This document shows, in pieces, positions 33,065-42,624 of a DNA stretch of 51,187 nucleotides. Numbering within the stretch: the first letter of the stretch is position 1; each line of letters begins with the position of its first letter. The notes under the pieces are model-generated. The model saw only the letters and a list, made by a program, of their open reading frames with translations, was not told where the DNA came from and did no database searches. This DNA is from Nocardia higoensis (GTDB taxonomy: Bacteria > Actinomycetota > Actinomycetes > Mycobacteriales > Mycobacteriaceae), in assembly GCF_015477835.1 (NCBI RefSeq), contig NZ_JADLQN010000011.1, forward strand, positions 1 through 51,187, read 5' to 3'. The translations under genes were made by a program, and so were the position numbers.

Positions 33065-34267
33065 GTGCTGGTTCTACGCGGAGATCGTCAGGGCATTCCG
33101 GAGACCGAGCTGAAGGTCCTCGATTGGCTGCGCGCGTCTGATCTTGCCGGTGTCGTGGTGTCCGGTGCCCAGGTGCAGTCCAGCAACCGACGGCACCGCG
33201 GTAGTCGCCGATGGCTCAACGACAGTGTGGAAGCCGATCTGATTGTGATCACTCCGCAGGCCTGCATCGTCATCGAGGTCAAGGGCATCAAGAAGCCTGT
33301 CAGCGGCGTGCTCTCGTGCCCGGTCAACGGGCGCTGGACCATGCCCGGCGTGGACGAGCCGGTGAACGTGCGAGGACGCGACACCAACCCGATCGACCAG
33401 GCGAAGGAAGCCATGTTCGGGTTCAAGGGCCTGGTCGACAAGGCGAGCCCCGGGCCCGGAACCTTCGTCCTCGCGCTGGTCGTGGTGATGCCGATCCCCG
33501 GTTACACCGTGACACTGAACCCCGGCGAGATATCAATGCCCCCCGGCTGCGAGATCCTGCTCGCCCCACACCGCGATGCCTTGCATCGCTGGTTCGCACC
33601 CGAGCCGCGCGGCGCCAAGGGCGCGTTCCATCGAGCCCGCGCCTACCGGCCCGAGGCACCGTGGACGGCCGAGCGGGTCATGCGGGTGCTCGACGCCCTG
33701 ATGCACACCCACGACGTCACAATCAACGACCTGACCAAGCACGGATTCCTCACCGAACAGTCCATCGCGTCTGGCCCGCCCACGCCGTCGACGTCGACCG
33801 AAGCGGCGCCCCACGATTCGGCGATCCCGCCGCTGTCTTCACCGGTCGAACCATCTTCTGGACCGCCGACCTCTTCCCCACACCTGCAGGCGGTACCAGA
33901 GACTGCTCTGGACAACGTGCACACGACCGCCCCCCACCCCGACCCGGCTGTGCGCCCACCGGCTAGCTCTGTCGAGGAAGATCCCGCTTCCAAGACACAC
34001 CCAGTGCGGACGCTGGTGCTCGCCGCAGCCGCCCTGGTCACGGTCGGTACGGCTCTGTGGGGATTCGCTGGATGCAGCTCGACCAATTCACAGCACGACG
34101 CGCCCGCTCCCGTCGAGACCAGCAGCATTGCGCCTACACCGCCACCGGAACCGGCTGCCCTGGAGCCCCCACCGGCACCTCTGGATGAGGAGCTCCTGCC
34201 CGAAACACCGCCACCGCCACCGCCTCAGCAGCCCGCGGGCTGCTTCCCATTTCAGTCGAACTGTTGA
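33065..34267 (+). CDS. NERD-domain nuclease-like membrane protein
   Basis: This 400-residue protein starts at a GTG behind GGAGGG. Residues about 10-150 are a NERD domain: EADLIVITPQACIVIEVKG carries the restriction-like D...ExK residues (Asp58, Glu71, Lys73). A Pro/Ser/Thr-rich linker (about 240-310) leads to one membrane segment (VLAAAALVTVGTALWGFAG). A short proline-rich tail ends with cysteines. NERD is a nuclease-related fold often found with helicase, kinase or zinc-ribbon domains. Here it is tethered to the membrane, suggesting it acts on DNA at the cell envelope, for example on entering DNA (inference). Confidence 0.8.
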   Translation: MLVLRGDRQGIPETELKVLDWLRASDLAGVVVSGAQVQSSNRRHRGSRRWLNDSVEADLIVITPQACIVIEVKGIKKPVSGVLSCPVNGRWTMPGVDEPVNVRGRDTNPIDQAKEAMFGFKGLVDKASPGPGTFVLALVVVMPIPGYTVTLNPGEISMPPGCEILLAPHRDALHRWFAPEPRGAKGAFHRARAYRPEAPWTAERVMRVLDALMHTHDVTINDLTKHGFLTEQSIASGPPTPSTSTEAAPHDSAIPPLSSPVEPSSGPPTSSPHLQAVPETALDNVHTTAPHPDPAVRPPASSVEEDPASKTHPVRTLVLAAAALVTVGTALWGFAGCSSTNSQHDAPAPVETSSIAPTPPPEPAALEPPPAPLDEELLPETPPPPPPQQPAGCFPFQSNC

Positions 34268-34334
34268 TCGCCGCTAGCCGTCTTATCGACGCCCGAAGTT
34301 GAAAGGTCACCACAACAAAGGGCTCCGGTCCGGA

Positions 34335-34377
34335 ACACAGTTCAGCCCAGGGGTTCGCGCCCTGGGCTGAACTGTGT
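34335..34377. terminator. Strong bidirectional terminator
   Basis: The arms 34335-34352 and 34360-34377 form a perfect 18-bp stem with a 7-base loop. It separates the NERD gene (+) from the end of the long minus-strand transfer operon (34405). Confidence 0.9.
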
Positions 34378-34404
34378 CACGGGTGGCGGACTACCTGTTT
34401 TCGA

Positions 34405-36531
34405 TCACCGGCCGATCTCCTCACCGTGCAGGCGCCGGATGTGCGGCGAGTGGATCGGGCCGGTGGCCTGTGTGGTGACGGCCGGGCTGGTGGTGCAGGC
34501 ACGGACCGGGCCTGTGGAGCAGCCTGCGGTAGCGGCTCGCCGTTGGGCGAGCGCGTCGTCGCGGGCGGCTGCGATCGCGGTGATCCGGTCCTTCCACCGC
34601 CCGCGACGCTCGATCGCGGCCTGCCCGGCCTGCCCGGCGTCGCGGGCGTGACCGTCGACGACCTCACGGATCGCGGTCATGGTGTCGGGTCGGATCCCGG
34701 TGTCGCGCAGGTGTTGTCCGAGTCGGGTGCGTCTGGTCAGGAAGGCTTCGCGGTCGGAGTCCAAACCCAGCAGCGACCCGCCATAGGCCACGCTGTCCAG
34801 GGTGCTGCCGATCGCCGACACCGAGGATGCGAGTTTGCCGTGATCACGGTGGCTCAGGTCGACACCCGCGTCGCTGAGCAGTCGGGTCACTTCCCCGGTG
34901 ACCGCCGAGCAGACGCGGTATCCGGTGGCGTAGCTGCGTTTGTCGTCGACGGCGGCTTTGGTCCGTTCGTCGACCCACATCAGCTCCGGCAGTTCGGTTT
35001 CGCTGCTGATGGTGCCGGTGTCGATGTCGCCGATCACGGCGGTGAGGTGGTGGCGTTCGGCCGCGGTCAACCCTTTGGCGGTGGCGGCGGTGTCGAGCAG
35101 TTCGGTGCGGGCGGTGGTCATGCGGTCGATGCGGGCACCGATGTCGTCGCTGACACCGAGGTTGTCGCGTTCGTCGTCGGTGAGGTCTTGGGTGGCGAGG
35201 TAGTTGATGTCGCTGTGATGCTCGCGGGCTTCGGTCGCGTACTCGTGCAGCTGCTCGAAGACTTGGTCGCGGTCGACCCAGCCCGGCCACACCTGGAACC
35301 CGATCTGTTCGAGTTCGTGCATGGTCGCGGCGCCGACCTCACGCACGGCCTGCTGATCGGCGTCGGTCATCACCGAAATCTCTTCCGCGATCTGCGCGGG
35401 GGCGATACGGCGCTCGGTGAACTGTTCCAGCAGTTGCGGTATCCGGCCACGGACTTCCTGCCCGGGGTCGACGAGCACCGGGGTGTCGAGCAGGTCGACC
35501 CCGGCGGTGTGGTCGGTCAGGTAGTCGACGGTGAACTCGATCAGTGCCCGGTCGGTGTCGGCGCACCGCACGCCCGCCAGCTCCCCGCGCAGCTGCTCCC
35601 GCCGCTCGCCCAAGTCGCTGCTACTCGCCGGGGTCGCCTCAGCCCACGCCTGGACCGCCTGGTTGACCGCGGCGGCAGTGTGATCGGGCAGCGCCAGCCC
35701 CGAGACGACATCGATAATCGCGGTTTCCCGTGCCCGCACCGCGCTGGTTTCGGCGGCGGTTTGGGCGGCGGCCGCGTCGAAGCCGGGATCGACACTGACC
35801 TGCCAGGATTCGGGGTCGATACGCACACCCCACTCGGCGGCCAGCCCGCTGGTGATCTGTTCGGCGAGCCGGGCGGCGGTGTCCGAGCCCGGCGACCAGT
35901 ACAGGGCGTCGGCCAGCAGCGTGGTGTCGGTGTAGGGGTCACCGATCCCCCGGACCGCCGACAGTCGTGTTTCGGCCGCGTCGAGGTCGCGCCGGAGTCC
36001 GGCCAGGTACTCGGCTTCGACGTCACCGCCGGCGCGGGCGGCCTGGTCGAGGTCGGTGTCGAGGCGGTTGCGGCGGTCGCGGGCTTGGTTGGTCGCGACC
36101 AGGGCGTGCAGCCACGCCCTGCGCTGACCGAGCCCCTGCGGCCGGACCCGCTCTGCGGTGGATTCGTTGGTGTTCACGATGGTTTCCTCCTGGAGGGTGG
36201 GGGTTTCGGACCAGGTCGGTCCGAGGTCGGTGGGGGTGTGCAAGTCATCAGCGGTGTAGCCGCGGCGTTCGGCGGCGCGCAGCTGGTGGGTGCGGGTGGC
36301 TTTCTCGATCGCCGCCAACTGCGCCGGTGACGGGGTCCGTTTCGGGCGGGCCTTGGCGATGTCGAACAGGAACGCGGTCAGGCGGCGGCCGCGGCGCTGA
36401 CGGATCATGAGCGCGGCGACGTCCTGGCCACCCGGGGACAGGCCGGCGTCGCGGAGTTGGCGGCGGGTTTTCAGGTGGGACGGGGCAGCCCGCCACGGGT
36501 AGGTGGCGGGCTGCTGGTCACGGGTGGTCAT
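34405..36531 (-). CDS. Large hypothetical protein, last gene of the transfer operon
   Basis: This 708-residue protein has an N-terminal segment, RRQLRDAGLSPGGQDVAALM followed by KARPKRTP, that recurs in actinobacterial plasmid and phage proteins. A long helical region of unknown family follows, with many charged residues. No nuclease or ATPase motif is seen. The ATG at 36531 lies 19 bases after the preceding gene. Within the frame a GTG at 36177 follows CAGGAGGAAACC at ideal spacing, so a shorter 590-residue form may also be made. As the last gene of the coupling-protein operon it is probably linked to DNA transfer processing. Confidence 0.7.
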   Translation of the reverse strand: MTTRDQQPATYPWRAAPSHLKTRRQLRDAGLSPGGQDVAALMIRQRRGRRLTAFLFDIAKARPKRTPSPAQLAAIEKATRTHQLRAAERRGYTADDLHTPTDLGPTWSETPTLQEETIVNTNESTAERVRPQGLGQRRAWLHALVATNQARDRRNRLDTDLDQAARAGGDVEAEYLAGLRRDLDAAETRLSAVRGIGDPYTDTTLLADALYWSPGSDTAARLAEQITSGLAAEWGVRIDPESWQVSVDPGFDAAAAQTAAETSAVRARETAIIDVVSGLALPDHTAAAVNQAVQAWAEATPASSSDLGERREQLRGELAGVRCADTDRALIEFTVDYLTDHTAGVDLLDTPVLVDPGQEVRGRIPQLLEQFTERRIAPAQIAEEISVMTDADQQAVREVGAATMHELEQIGFQVWPGWVDRDQVFEQLHEYATEAREHHSDINYLATQDLTDDERDNLGVSDDIGARIDRMTTARTELLDTAATAKGLTAAERHHLTAVIGDIDTGTISSETELPELMWVDERTKAAVDDKRSYATGYRVCSAVTGEVTRLLSDAGVDLSHRDHGKLASSVSAIGSTLDSVAYGGSLLGLDSDREAFLTRRTRLGQHLRDTGIRPDTMTAIREVVDGHARDAGQAGQAAIERRGRWKDRITAIAAARDDALAQRRAATAGCSTGPVRACTTSPAVTTQATGPIHSPHIRRLHGEEIGR

Positions 36532-36550
36532 CGGATCAGGTGGTGGCGGG

Positions 36551-36967
36551 TCAGCACCGGTCAGCCGTGCCACTGTCGGTGAGGCCTGTGGCGATGGCGG
36601 TGCGGCGGAAGTACTCGGCGTCGTGGGCTTGGGCGTCGAGCACTGCCTCCACCTGCCTGCGGGTGAGGCTGTCGTACCCGGCGGCGGTGAGGAGTTGGTC
36701 GAGTTCGCCGCAGTGGCCCAAGCATCGCTGCCGGAAGGCAACGGTGTTGGTGTCCGAGCCGATGTGCAGGTGCGAGAACTCGATGTTCTGCAGGGCGGCG
36801 CAGATGTCGTAGTAGAGATCTGGGTCGAGGTGATCGGTCGGCCCGAGCAGCATGCTGATCTCGCAGCCATGCGAGGTCAGCATGCGGATCACCGCCCGGT
36901 CGTGGCGCTGGGCGGCGGACAGCTCCTGCTCCTGCTCCTGGTGTTGGTTGTTGTCGGTGCTGGTCAT
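36551..36967 (-). CDS. Hypothetical protein of the transfer operon
   Basis: This 138-residue protein has a Gln/Glu-rich N-terminus and a helical body (LGPTDHLDPDLYYDICAALQ, then LTRRQVEAVLDAQAHDAEYF). The family is unknown. The ATG at 36967 has a GAAGGGAC ribosome site. It lies between the primase-like gene (40-base gap) and the large last gene (19-base gap). Confidence 0.65.
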   Translation of the reverse strand: MTSTDNNQHQEQEQELSAAQRHDRAVIRMLTSHGCEISMLLGPTDHLDPDLYYDICAALQNIEFSHLHIGSDTNTVAFRQRCLGHCGELDQLLTAAGYDSLTRRQVEAVLDAQAHDAEYFRRTAIATGLTDSGTADRC

Positions 36968-37007
36968 CGTGGTGTCCCTTCGGGTTTCGGTGTGGTGGGA
37001 GTCGGTG

Positions 37008-40000
37008 TCAGATCTCGATGCCGGGGCCGTGGTCGCGGCCGGGGTCGATGTGGGTGGCGTGGTGGACTCCGGCGCCGGGGTTGGTGGTGCGTGCGCCGCG
37101 GGCCCGGTGTGCTTTGAGCGCGGCCGCGGCGGTGGGGTGGGCGTGGCCGGCGGAGGCGGCCACGCGTTGGGCGATGGAGTCCTCGTCCATCCCGGCGGCG
37201 CGCAGGCGTTCGGCGAGCTGGGTGCGGCGTTCGCTGCTGTCGTAGGGCGGGGGTTCGGGGCTGCGTTCGGCGATGACCGCATCGGTGCGGGCAGCCCACC
37301 GGTCGGCGATCCGGGCGGCCTGCTTGCCGACGGTCGCGGCTTCACTGGCGCCGAGGTCGAGCTGGGCGCGGACCTGGTTGCGCAGCGGCTCCCGCGCACC
37401 GGCGGCGGCCAGTTTCTGGTCGAGGCGTTCGGCCAGGCCGGTGGCTTCGTAGTTGGGCAGCGTCGCCCGCCCCGAGGCGAGATCGGTTTGCGCACCGATC
37501 ACTTGGGTGACCGCATCCCGGGTTCGCCGCGCCGCCGCGGGTGGGGCGGCGTTGGAGGCCAGGACTTGCTCGACGTGGCGACGGGTGGCGCGGGTGGTGT
37601 CGTGGGCGATCTGGGTGGCGTGGTCGGCGTCGAGGGCGGCGGCGGAGCGGTCGTCTACGAACAGCATTTCCGGCACCGCCACCCCTGTGGTGGCGGGCAG
37701 TCCGGCGCGGGCGGGTAGCCGCACCCCGGACTCGACATCGCGCAGGACGGCGCGGAGTTGGTCGCGTTCGAGGTCGTGCAGGCCTTTGCCGTCCTTGATC
37801 GCTTTCACGATCTGGGTGCGGTGTCGGGCGGCGGCTTTGCGCATCTGGGCGGCGGTGGCGTCGTCGATATCGGCGGCCTTACCGGCGGTGGCTTCGGCTT
37901 GCGGGGCAAGCGTGGCGTACATGCGCACCGTGGTCGCCAGCTCCTCGCGGTCGACGTGGTCGGGCCACAGCCGTGCGAAGGCCCCGGCGGGGTTTTCGCG
38001 GATGGCGTTGCCGCGGGCCCGCACCGCTTCCTGGTCTTCGGGGGTGAGCACGGCCAGCGCGTCGGTCAGGCGCGAGCGCACCGAGGCGGTGGGACGGCCG
38101 GTGCGCAGCAGGTCCTGATAGGAGGTCAGCAGCCGGTCCACCCGGGGTTTGGCCTCTTCCCCGGCATCCACGAGCGGTGCGGGCATGCGCAGCAGTTCCC
38201 GGGTGGGCGTGACCGCCCGCACCGCCCCGAGCTCGCTGTCGGGGACCTGCTGGTTGGGGGTGCCGAGATATCCGGCGATGAATCGGATCTGGGTGCGGGT
38301 CTGCTCGTCGACCTTCTTCTCGGTCAGTTTCTTGGTCAGCTGGTCGAGTTGGCGGGCGCTGGGGTTGGTGCGCCATGCCTCGATGTCGGCGTACAGCTGG
38401 GCTTTGACCGACTCGTCGAGATCCTGTGCGGCGACCGCCTTGACCATGTGGTCCTGGGCCAGCCGGGTGCGAGCCTCACCGGCGCGGGCGGCTTCGGCGT
38501 CACGCAGCGCGTCGGCGATCTCCGGGGTGGGAGTGTCGGCGTCGGCGGTGTAGGCGTGCGGGTCGATCCGCACCCCGAACCGCTGCTCGACATGACCGGC
38601 GAGCTCCCGCAGCGACGCCGCGGCCACGGCACTGTTGGGCGCCCACGCCGCGGCATCGCGCACGGCTTCGGCGATCTCGGTGCGAGAAGCTTTCTCCCAG
38701 CCGTTGTCGGCCAGGGTCCGCAGCCGGGTCTCGACCGCAGCGCACTCGGCGGCCAGCCGCACTTCGGCGGCACGGCGTTCTTCCGCGGCGTCCTCGGCTG
38801 CCTTCTGGGCGGCGCGTAGGCGCTGGGTGACCATCGCCTGGGCCATCGCCAGCATCTGCTGCATCAGCAGCCGCCAGAACATCACCGCTTGGGTGCTGGC
38901 GTGGTCGATGTCGGGGGTGGTGTCGGCCGGCCGGTCGTCCAGGGACGGGGCCAGCATGTAGTCAGGCATCGGAGCGGTTCCTTCCGGAGACACCGCCGAG
39001 ATTTCGACGGGAGCGGGACGCCCCGACACCACCGGTGAGGGTGGTGTCGGGGCGGAGGAGAAAGGGTCCAGGTGCGGGATCGGGTCGAGGTCGGCGATCT
39101 CGTGACCGCAGGCCAGATGGTCGGTGAGGTCCTTGCCGGTCGCGGCCTGGACCACCCGCACCCGCCCGACCAGCCCGGACAGGCTGGCCATCACACGTTC
39201 AGCGCGCCGGTATCCGGCGGTGTCACGGTCGGCGACGATGACGACCGTGCCCGCCCCGGCCAGCCACTTCGCGTGCTCGCCCGACCAGGACGTGGCGCCG
39301 CCGGCGTTGGTGGTGGCACACAGTCCGGCGGATTCGGCGGCGTGGACGTCCTTTTCGCCTTCGACGACATAGATGACCCCGCCGTCGGCGATGGTGTCGA
39401 GGACTTGGGGCAGCCGGTACGGGATCGGGTCGAACCCCCCGAACTCCATCCGCCCCGACTGCGGGTCCCAGTGGGACTGGCGGAAGTCCTTGTCCCGGCC
39501 GTGTTCGAAGTCCGCCTCACGGCGGATGACCTCACCGGCGACAGTGCCGTCCGCCCGCACGTATTCGTATGCGGCGACCTTCCGCCACGGCGAGACCTGG
39601 CGGCCGAGATCGGGGCGTTTCGGTTGGGTGGCGGGTAGTCCGGCGGCGGACAGGGCTCGGTCGGCGGGTGAGAGCGGTTGGGGGCGGGGCCGGTTCGCGC
39701 GGCGGCCCCGCCCCCCACTGCCCTCGATGCGCCGGTCGAACATGTCGCGGACCTGCAGCCCGACGGCTGCGAGGACGTCGTCGTTCTCGCAGCCGGCGAA
39801 GCAGCGCACCACCGTCCGCTGGGCGGTGGAGTCGTACTTCACCCCGAGTGAGGGCTTGTGGTGGCGGCCGTCGCCTTCGTGGGCCGGGCAGCAGTACTTC
39901 GTCCACGCCCCCGAGGGCCTGCCGGGGCCGACGGCCTGGTCCAGGGCGGCGGTGATGGTCTCCCATGACCCCTGCGCCCGGGCAGCAGTGCGGTGGTGGT

Positions 40001-40019
40001 TGTGGGCCGGGGCGTTCAT
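37008..40019 (-). CDS. CHC2/Toprim primase-like protein
   Basis: This 1003-residue protein has an N-terminal zinc finger of CHC2 type (CPAHEGD...RCFAGC; Cys44, His47, Cys73, Cys77). A Toprim domain follows (VIYVVEGEKDVHAAE with the catalytic Glu, and VVIVADRDTAG with the DxD pair). The remaining 600 residues are helical and charged, without a recognised helicase. It may prime the transferred strand in the recipient or the lagging strand in the donor. The ATG overlaps the stop of the DUF4913 gene (ATGA); the open frame upstream of it is not used. Fusions of Toprim with a long helical tail are typical of actinobacterial mobile elements. Confidence 0.85.
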   Translation of the reverse strand: MNAPAHNHHRTAARAQGSWETITAALDQAVGPGRPSGAWTKYCCPAHEGDGRHHKPSLGVKYDSTAQRTVVRCFAGCENDDVLAAVGLQVRDMFDRRIEGSGGRGRRANRPRPQPLSPADRALSAAGLPATQPKRPDLGRQVSPWRKVAAYEYVRADGTVAGEVIRREADFEHGRDKDFRQSHWDPQSGRMEFGGFDPIPYRLPQVLDTIADGGVIYVVEGEKDVHAAESAGLCATTNAGGATSWSGEHAKWLAGAGTVVIVADRDTAGYRRAERVMASLSGLVGRVRVVQAATGKDLTDHLACGHEIADLDPIPHLDPFSSAPTPPSPVVSGRPAPVEISAVSPEGTAPMPDYMLAPSLDDRPADTTPDIDHASTQAVMFWRLLMQQMLAMAQAMVTQRLRAAQKAAEDAAEERRAAEVRLAAECAAVETRLRTLADNGWEKASRTEIAEAVRDAAAWAPNSAVAAASLRELAGHVEQRFGVRIDPHAYTADADTPTPEIADALRDAEAARAGEARTRLAQDHMVKAVAAQDLDESVKAQLYADIEAWRTNPSARQLDQLTKKLTEKKVDEQTRTQIRFIAGYLGTPNQQVPDSELGAVRAVTPTRELLRMPAPLVDAGEEAKPRVDRLLTSYQDLLRTGRPTASVRSRLTDALAVLTPEDQEAVRARGNAIRENPAGAFARLWPDHVDREELATTVRMYATLAPQAEATAGKAADIDDATAAQMRKAAARHRTQIVKAIKDGKGLHDLERDQLRAVLRDVESGVRLPARAGLPATTGVAVPEMLFVDDRSAAALDADHATQIAHDTTRATRRHVEQVLASNAAPPAAARRTRDAVTQVIGAQTDLASGRATLPNYEATGLAERLDQKLAAAGAREPLRNQVRAQLDLGASEAATVGKQAARIADRWAARTDAVIAERSPEPPPYDSSERRTQLAERLRAAGMDEDSIAQRVAASAGHAHPTAAAALKAHRARGARTTNPGAGVHHATHIDPGRDHGPGIEI

Positions 40020-40780
40020 TCCAGGAACGTCCTGACCACGCGGGTGGTGCCGACCGAGGGCGCGGGCACGAACAGGGCCGTGGAGTGCGGGGTGTAGTCC
40101 TCGGCGTCGCTGGTGCCGGCGGGGGCGGCGATGGTCGGCAGCGTCCGCAGGCATTCGCCGCCGCGGTTGTGCCCGTGCTGGACCGAGCAGTACTTGAACG
40201 GGCCCTCGGGGTCGAGGATGCGGGCCATGTGCGGGTCGAAATGCACCAGCCAGAACAGCGACGACTCGGTCGTCTCCCCCGTGCGCAGCGCCTCGAACGC
40301 GCGGTGCAGGGCGGTCATCCGGTTGTAGACCTCGCCGTGGTCCCACCAGCGCGGGCACCACGCCAGCTGCGAGTCACGCCCGTGCACATCCCGGCGATAC
40401 AGCTTGGCCACGTACTCCTCGACGAACTCCTCCACCGAGGCGAACATCTGCTCGCCCCCGTCGCCGTCGTCGTCGGTCTCGGCCACCGCCGCGGCACCAG
40501 CAGTGCCCGGTTCCGGTTCCGGCTCGGGTTCGGGATCCAGCGCCAGCGTGGTCTCCAGGACCGCGGTCTCGCGCATCCCGGCCAGCACCTCCGGGGTGAG
40601 CATGCTCTCGACCACGTCGTCTGCGATGGCCTTGGCCTTGGCGGCCAGCGACGCGGTGACCGCGCGAGCGACAGCGGTTTCCAGCAGCTCCCCCAAGTCC
40701 ATCTGCGGGATCACCGCCGCCGCATCCGTTTCGGGCGCGGTCTCGCCGGTGGTCTGGTTGGTGTTGGTGGTCTCGCTCAT
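40016..40780 (-). CDS. DUF4913-type protein
   Basis: This 254-residue protein has an acidic low-complexity middle (EPEPEPEPG, DDDGDGGE). Its C-terminal domain has the DUF4913 pattern AWCPRWWDHGEVYNRMTALH, then HFDPHMARILDPEGPFKYC. The function of the family is unknown, but it is regularly found beside coupling proteins on actinobacterial plasmids and integrative elements. AAGGAGG precedes the ATG at 40780, which overlaps the coupling-protein stop (ATGA). An upstream ATG in frame would extend into that gene and is not supported. Confidence 0.8.
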   Translation of the reverse strand: MSETTNTNQTTGETAPETDAAAVIPQMDLGELLETAVARAVTASLAAKAKAIADDVVESMLTPEVLAGMRETAVLETTLALDPEPEPEPEPGTAGAAAVAETDDDGDGGEQMFASVEEFVEEYVAKLYRRDVHGRDSQLAWCPRWWDHGEVYNRMTALHRAFEALRTGETTESSLFWLVHFDPHMARILDPEGPFKYCSVQHGHNRGGECLRTLPTIAAPAGTSDAEDYTPHSTALFVPAPSVGTTRVVRTFLE

Positions 40781-42624
40781 GCGATGTCCTCCTTGCTGGT
40801 CAGGGGCGGCACGACGCTCAGCAGCGGCGCCGCCTTCGGAGTGGTTGCGGGGCCGTGCTCGGCGATGGAGGCGGTCACGGCGGCGGCATACGGGCGGGTC
40901 ATCCATGGCACCGTCTCGGCCAGCACCGCGCGGTGACCGGAGGTCAGCACCAGCGCGCGGCCCTTGGGCAGCGCGGCCAGATCGCTCGGGGTGAGGGTGC
41001 GTTCGGTGGTGCGGGAGGTCGACCTCGAGGTGGAGTCCTTGGACTTGGAGACCGAGGTGGTCAGGGTGTAGTGGTCACCGACCAGCTCGGAGACATCACG
41101 CAGGAACCCGGTGTCACGCAGACCGGCGCCGAGCACGACGACATTGGCCGCCGACAGCAGCGCCCGCATCCCGTCCTCACCCCAGCAGCGCACGCCCTGG
41201 CCCCAGGACTGCAGGATCGTCATCACCACGATCCCGCGGGACCCGAAATGGGAGTACTGCTTGGGCAGGTCACGCCACCTGACGATGTTGGCGGCCTCAT
41301 CGAGCAGCACCAGCATCGGCACCGGCAGCCGCCCACCCGCGTGGCGGGCGCCGACGGTCTTCCCGGCGGCGGCGACCGCCGCGCACAACGCCGTCACCAA
41401 CGGCCCCGCCGAGCCTTTGCCCTCTTCACTGAGCGGATACAGGGTGTCGCGGGAGGTGACGAAGTTGTTGGCGTCGAACGCCTTCCGGGGACGCTGTCCG
41501 GCCTGCGGTGGGCTGACCCACGGCTGGATCCGCGAGTACTTCAAGCACGCGGCCATCTTCTTCGCGGTGCCGAAGATGCCCGCCCGCTGCTTGTCCGGCG
41601 CCTGGTACTGGGCGTTCAACGCCGCCGCCACCAGGGTGAATCCGGCGCGGTCGCAGATCTTGACCGGGGTGGTGTCCTTGACGTCGGTCACCCACTCGAA
41701 CACCTGCGCCACCGGCCGCTTGTCCAACGCCGCCGCCAGGAACAGCCCCGCCAGCAGGTCCTCGCCCTCGGGCTCGAAAAACGCGTCCCCGCGATCGGAG
41801 TCCCCCGCGGCGGCGAAATGCGCGGCCAGCTCCGCCGCACGCTCTTGGGCCCCCAGCCCGCCCTCGTCACCGAGGACCCACGCCATCGGATCCCAGAACC
41901 AGGAGCACTCCTCCCCCGCCACGCCTTGCGGGTCGAACACCCACACCCGGCCCCGCTGCGCACGGGCCGCGCGGGTGGCGTCGACGACGTCACGCTTGTT
42001 GCTGGTGGCGACTACCGCGCCGGGGGCTTCCATCACCGCCGGAATCACGCGGCTGGTGGACTTACCCGAGCGGGGACCCCAGATATCGAGGTGCAGGTCC
42101 TCATAGGAGGCGTAGAGGGCGCGACCGTCGAGGACCGCCCGCCCGATCAGCACACCCGGCGCGTCATCGGCACCCAGCTGCACGTTCAGCGCCGCGGCCT
42201 TCGCCATGATCGCGTCGCGACCCAGACCGGCGAGTTCCTTGCCGCGGGCCATGAACCGCGCCTGCGCATCCACGGCTTCACGCTTGATGCGGCCGCGATC
42301 TCGGTAGAGAGCCTGGCATTTGCGGCACGTCGCCCGCCACGCCCACACCGACCCGGCGACCGTGGCCACCGTGCCCGCGACCAGGGTGACCGCACCACCG
42401 GTCGCGGCGGCGGTCCACACCAGGTCACCGGTGGCGATATTGATCGCCATGGTCACCGGATTCCAGGACACATCCTGATCGGGGCCGCCGTAGAGGGCCT
42501 CACCGATGCGGATGCTCATCCCGGCCGCCTCACCCAAACCGAACCCGACGGCCACGGCGATCGGGTACTGCAGACCCTCCTCGAAATCGGCACTGCCGCG
42601 AGGGGCTTTCACGCTGCGGTCCAC
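40777..42624 (-). CDS. VirD4/TraG-type coupling ATPase
   Basis: This 615-residue membrane ATPase would connect the relaxosome to a secretion channel. N-terminal membrane segments lie near 20-42 and 68-96 (TAAATGGAVTLVAGTVATVA). Walker A is IWGPRSGKST (181-190) and Walker B is MLVLLDEAANI. The C-terminal TraM-recognition-type domain contains SRGIVVMTILQSWGQG. The start is a GTG at 42624 behind AGGAGG, overlapping the preceding gene by 16 bases. It is the only conjugation ATPase in the window; no VirB4 or VirB11 is seen. Confidence 0.9.
   Translation of the reverse strand: MDRSVKAPRGSADFEEGLQYPIAVAVGFGLGEAAGMSIRIGEALYGGPDQDVSWNPVTMAINIATGDLVWTAAATGGAVTLVAGTVATVAGSVWAWRATCRKCQALYRDRGRIKREAVDAQARFMARGKELAGLGRDAIMAKAAALNVQLGADDAPGVLIGRAVLDGRALYASYEDLHLDIWGPRSGKSTSRVIPAVMEAPGAVVATSNKRDVVDATRAARAQRGRVWVFDPQGVAGEECSWFWDPMAWVLGDEGGLGAQERAAELAAHFAAAGDSDRGDAFFEPEGEDLLAGLFLAAALDKRPVAQVFEWVTDVKDTTPVKICDRAGFTLVAAALNAQYQAPDKQRAGIFGTAKKMAACLKYSRIQPWVSPPQAGQRPRKAFDANNFVTSRDTLYPLSEEGKGSAGPLVTALCAAVAAAGKTVGARHAGGRLPVPMLVLLDEAANIVRWRDLPKQYSHFGSRGIVVMTILQSWGQGVRCWGEDGMRALLSAANVVVLGAGLRDTGFLRDVSELVGDHYTLTTSVSKSKDSTSRSTSRTTERTLTPSDLAALPKGRALVLTSGHRAVLAETVPWMTRPYAAAVTASIAEHGPATTPKAAPLLSVVPPLTSKEDIA

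Noticed and set aside
34426..36330. 634-residue plus-strand frame opposite the last transfer-operon gene
   Set aside because: Composition is that of an antisense shadow (Gly/Val repeats). The minus frame has operon spacing and ribosome sites.
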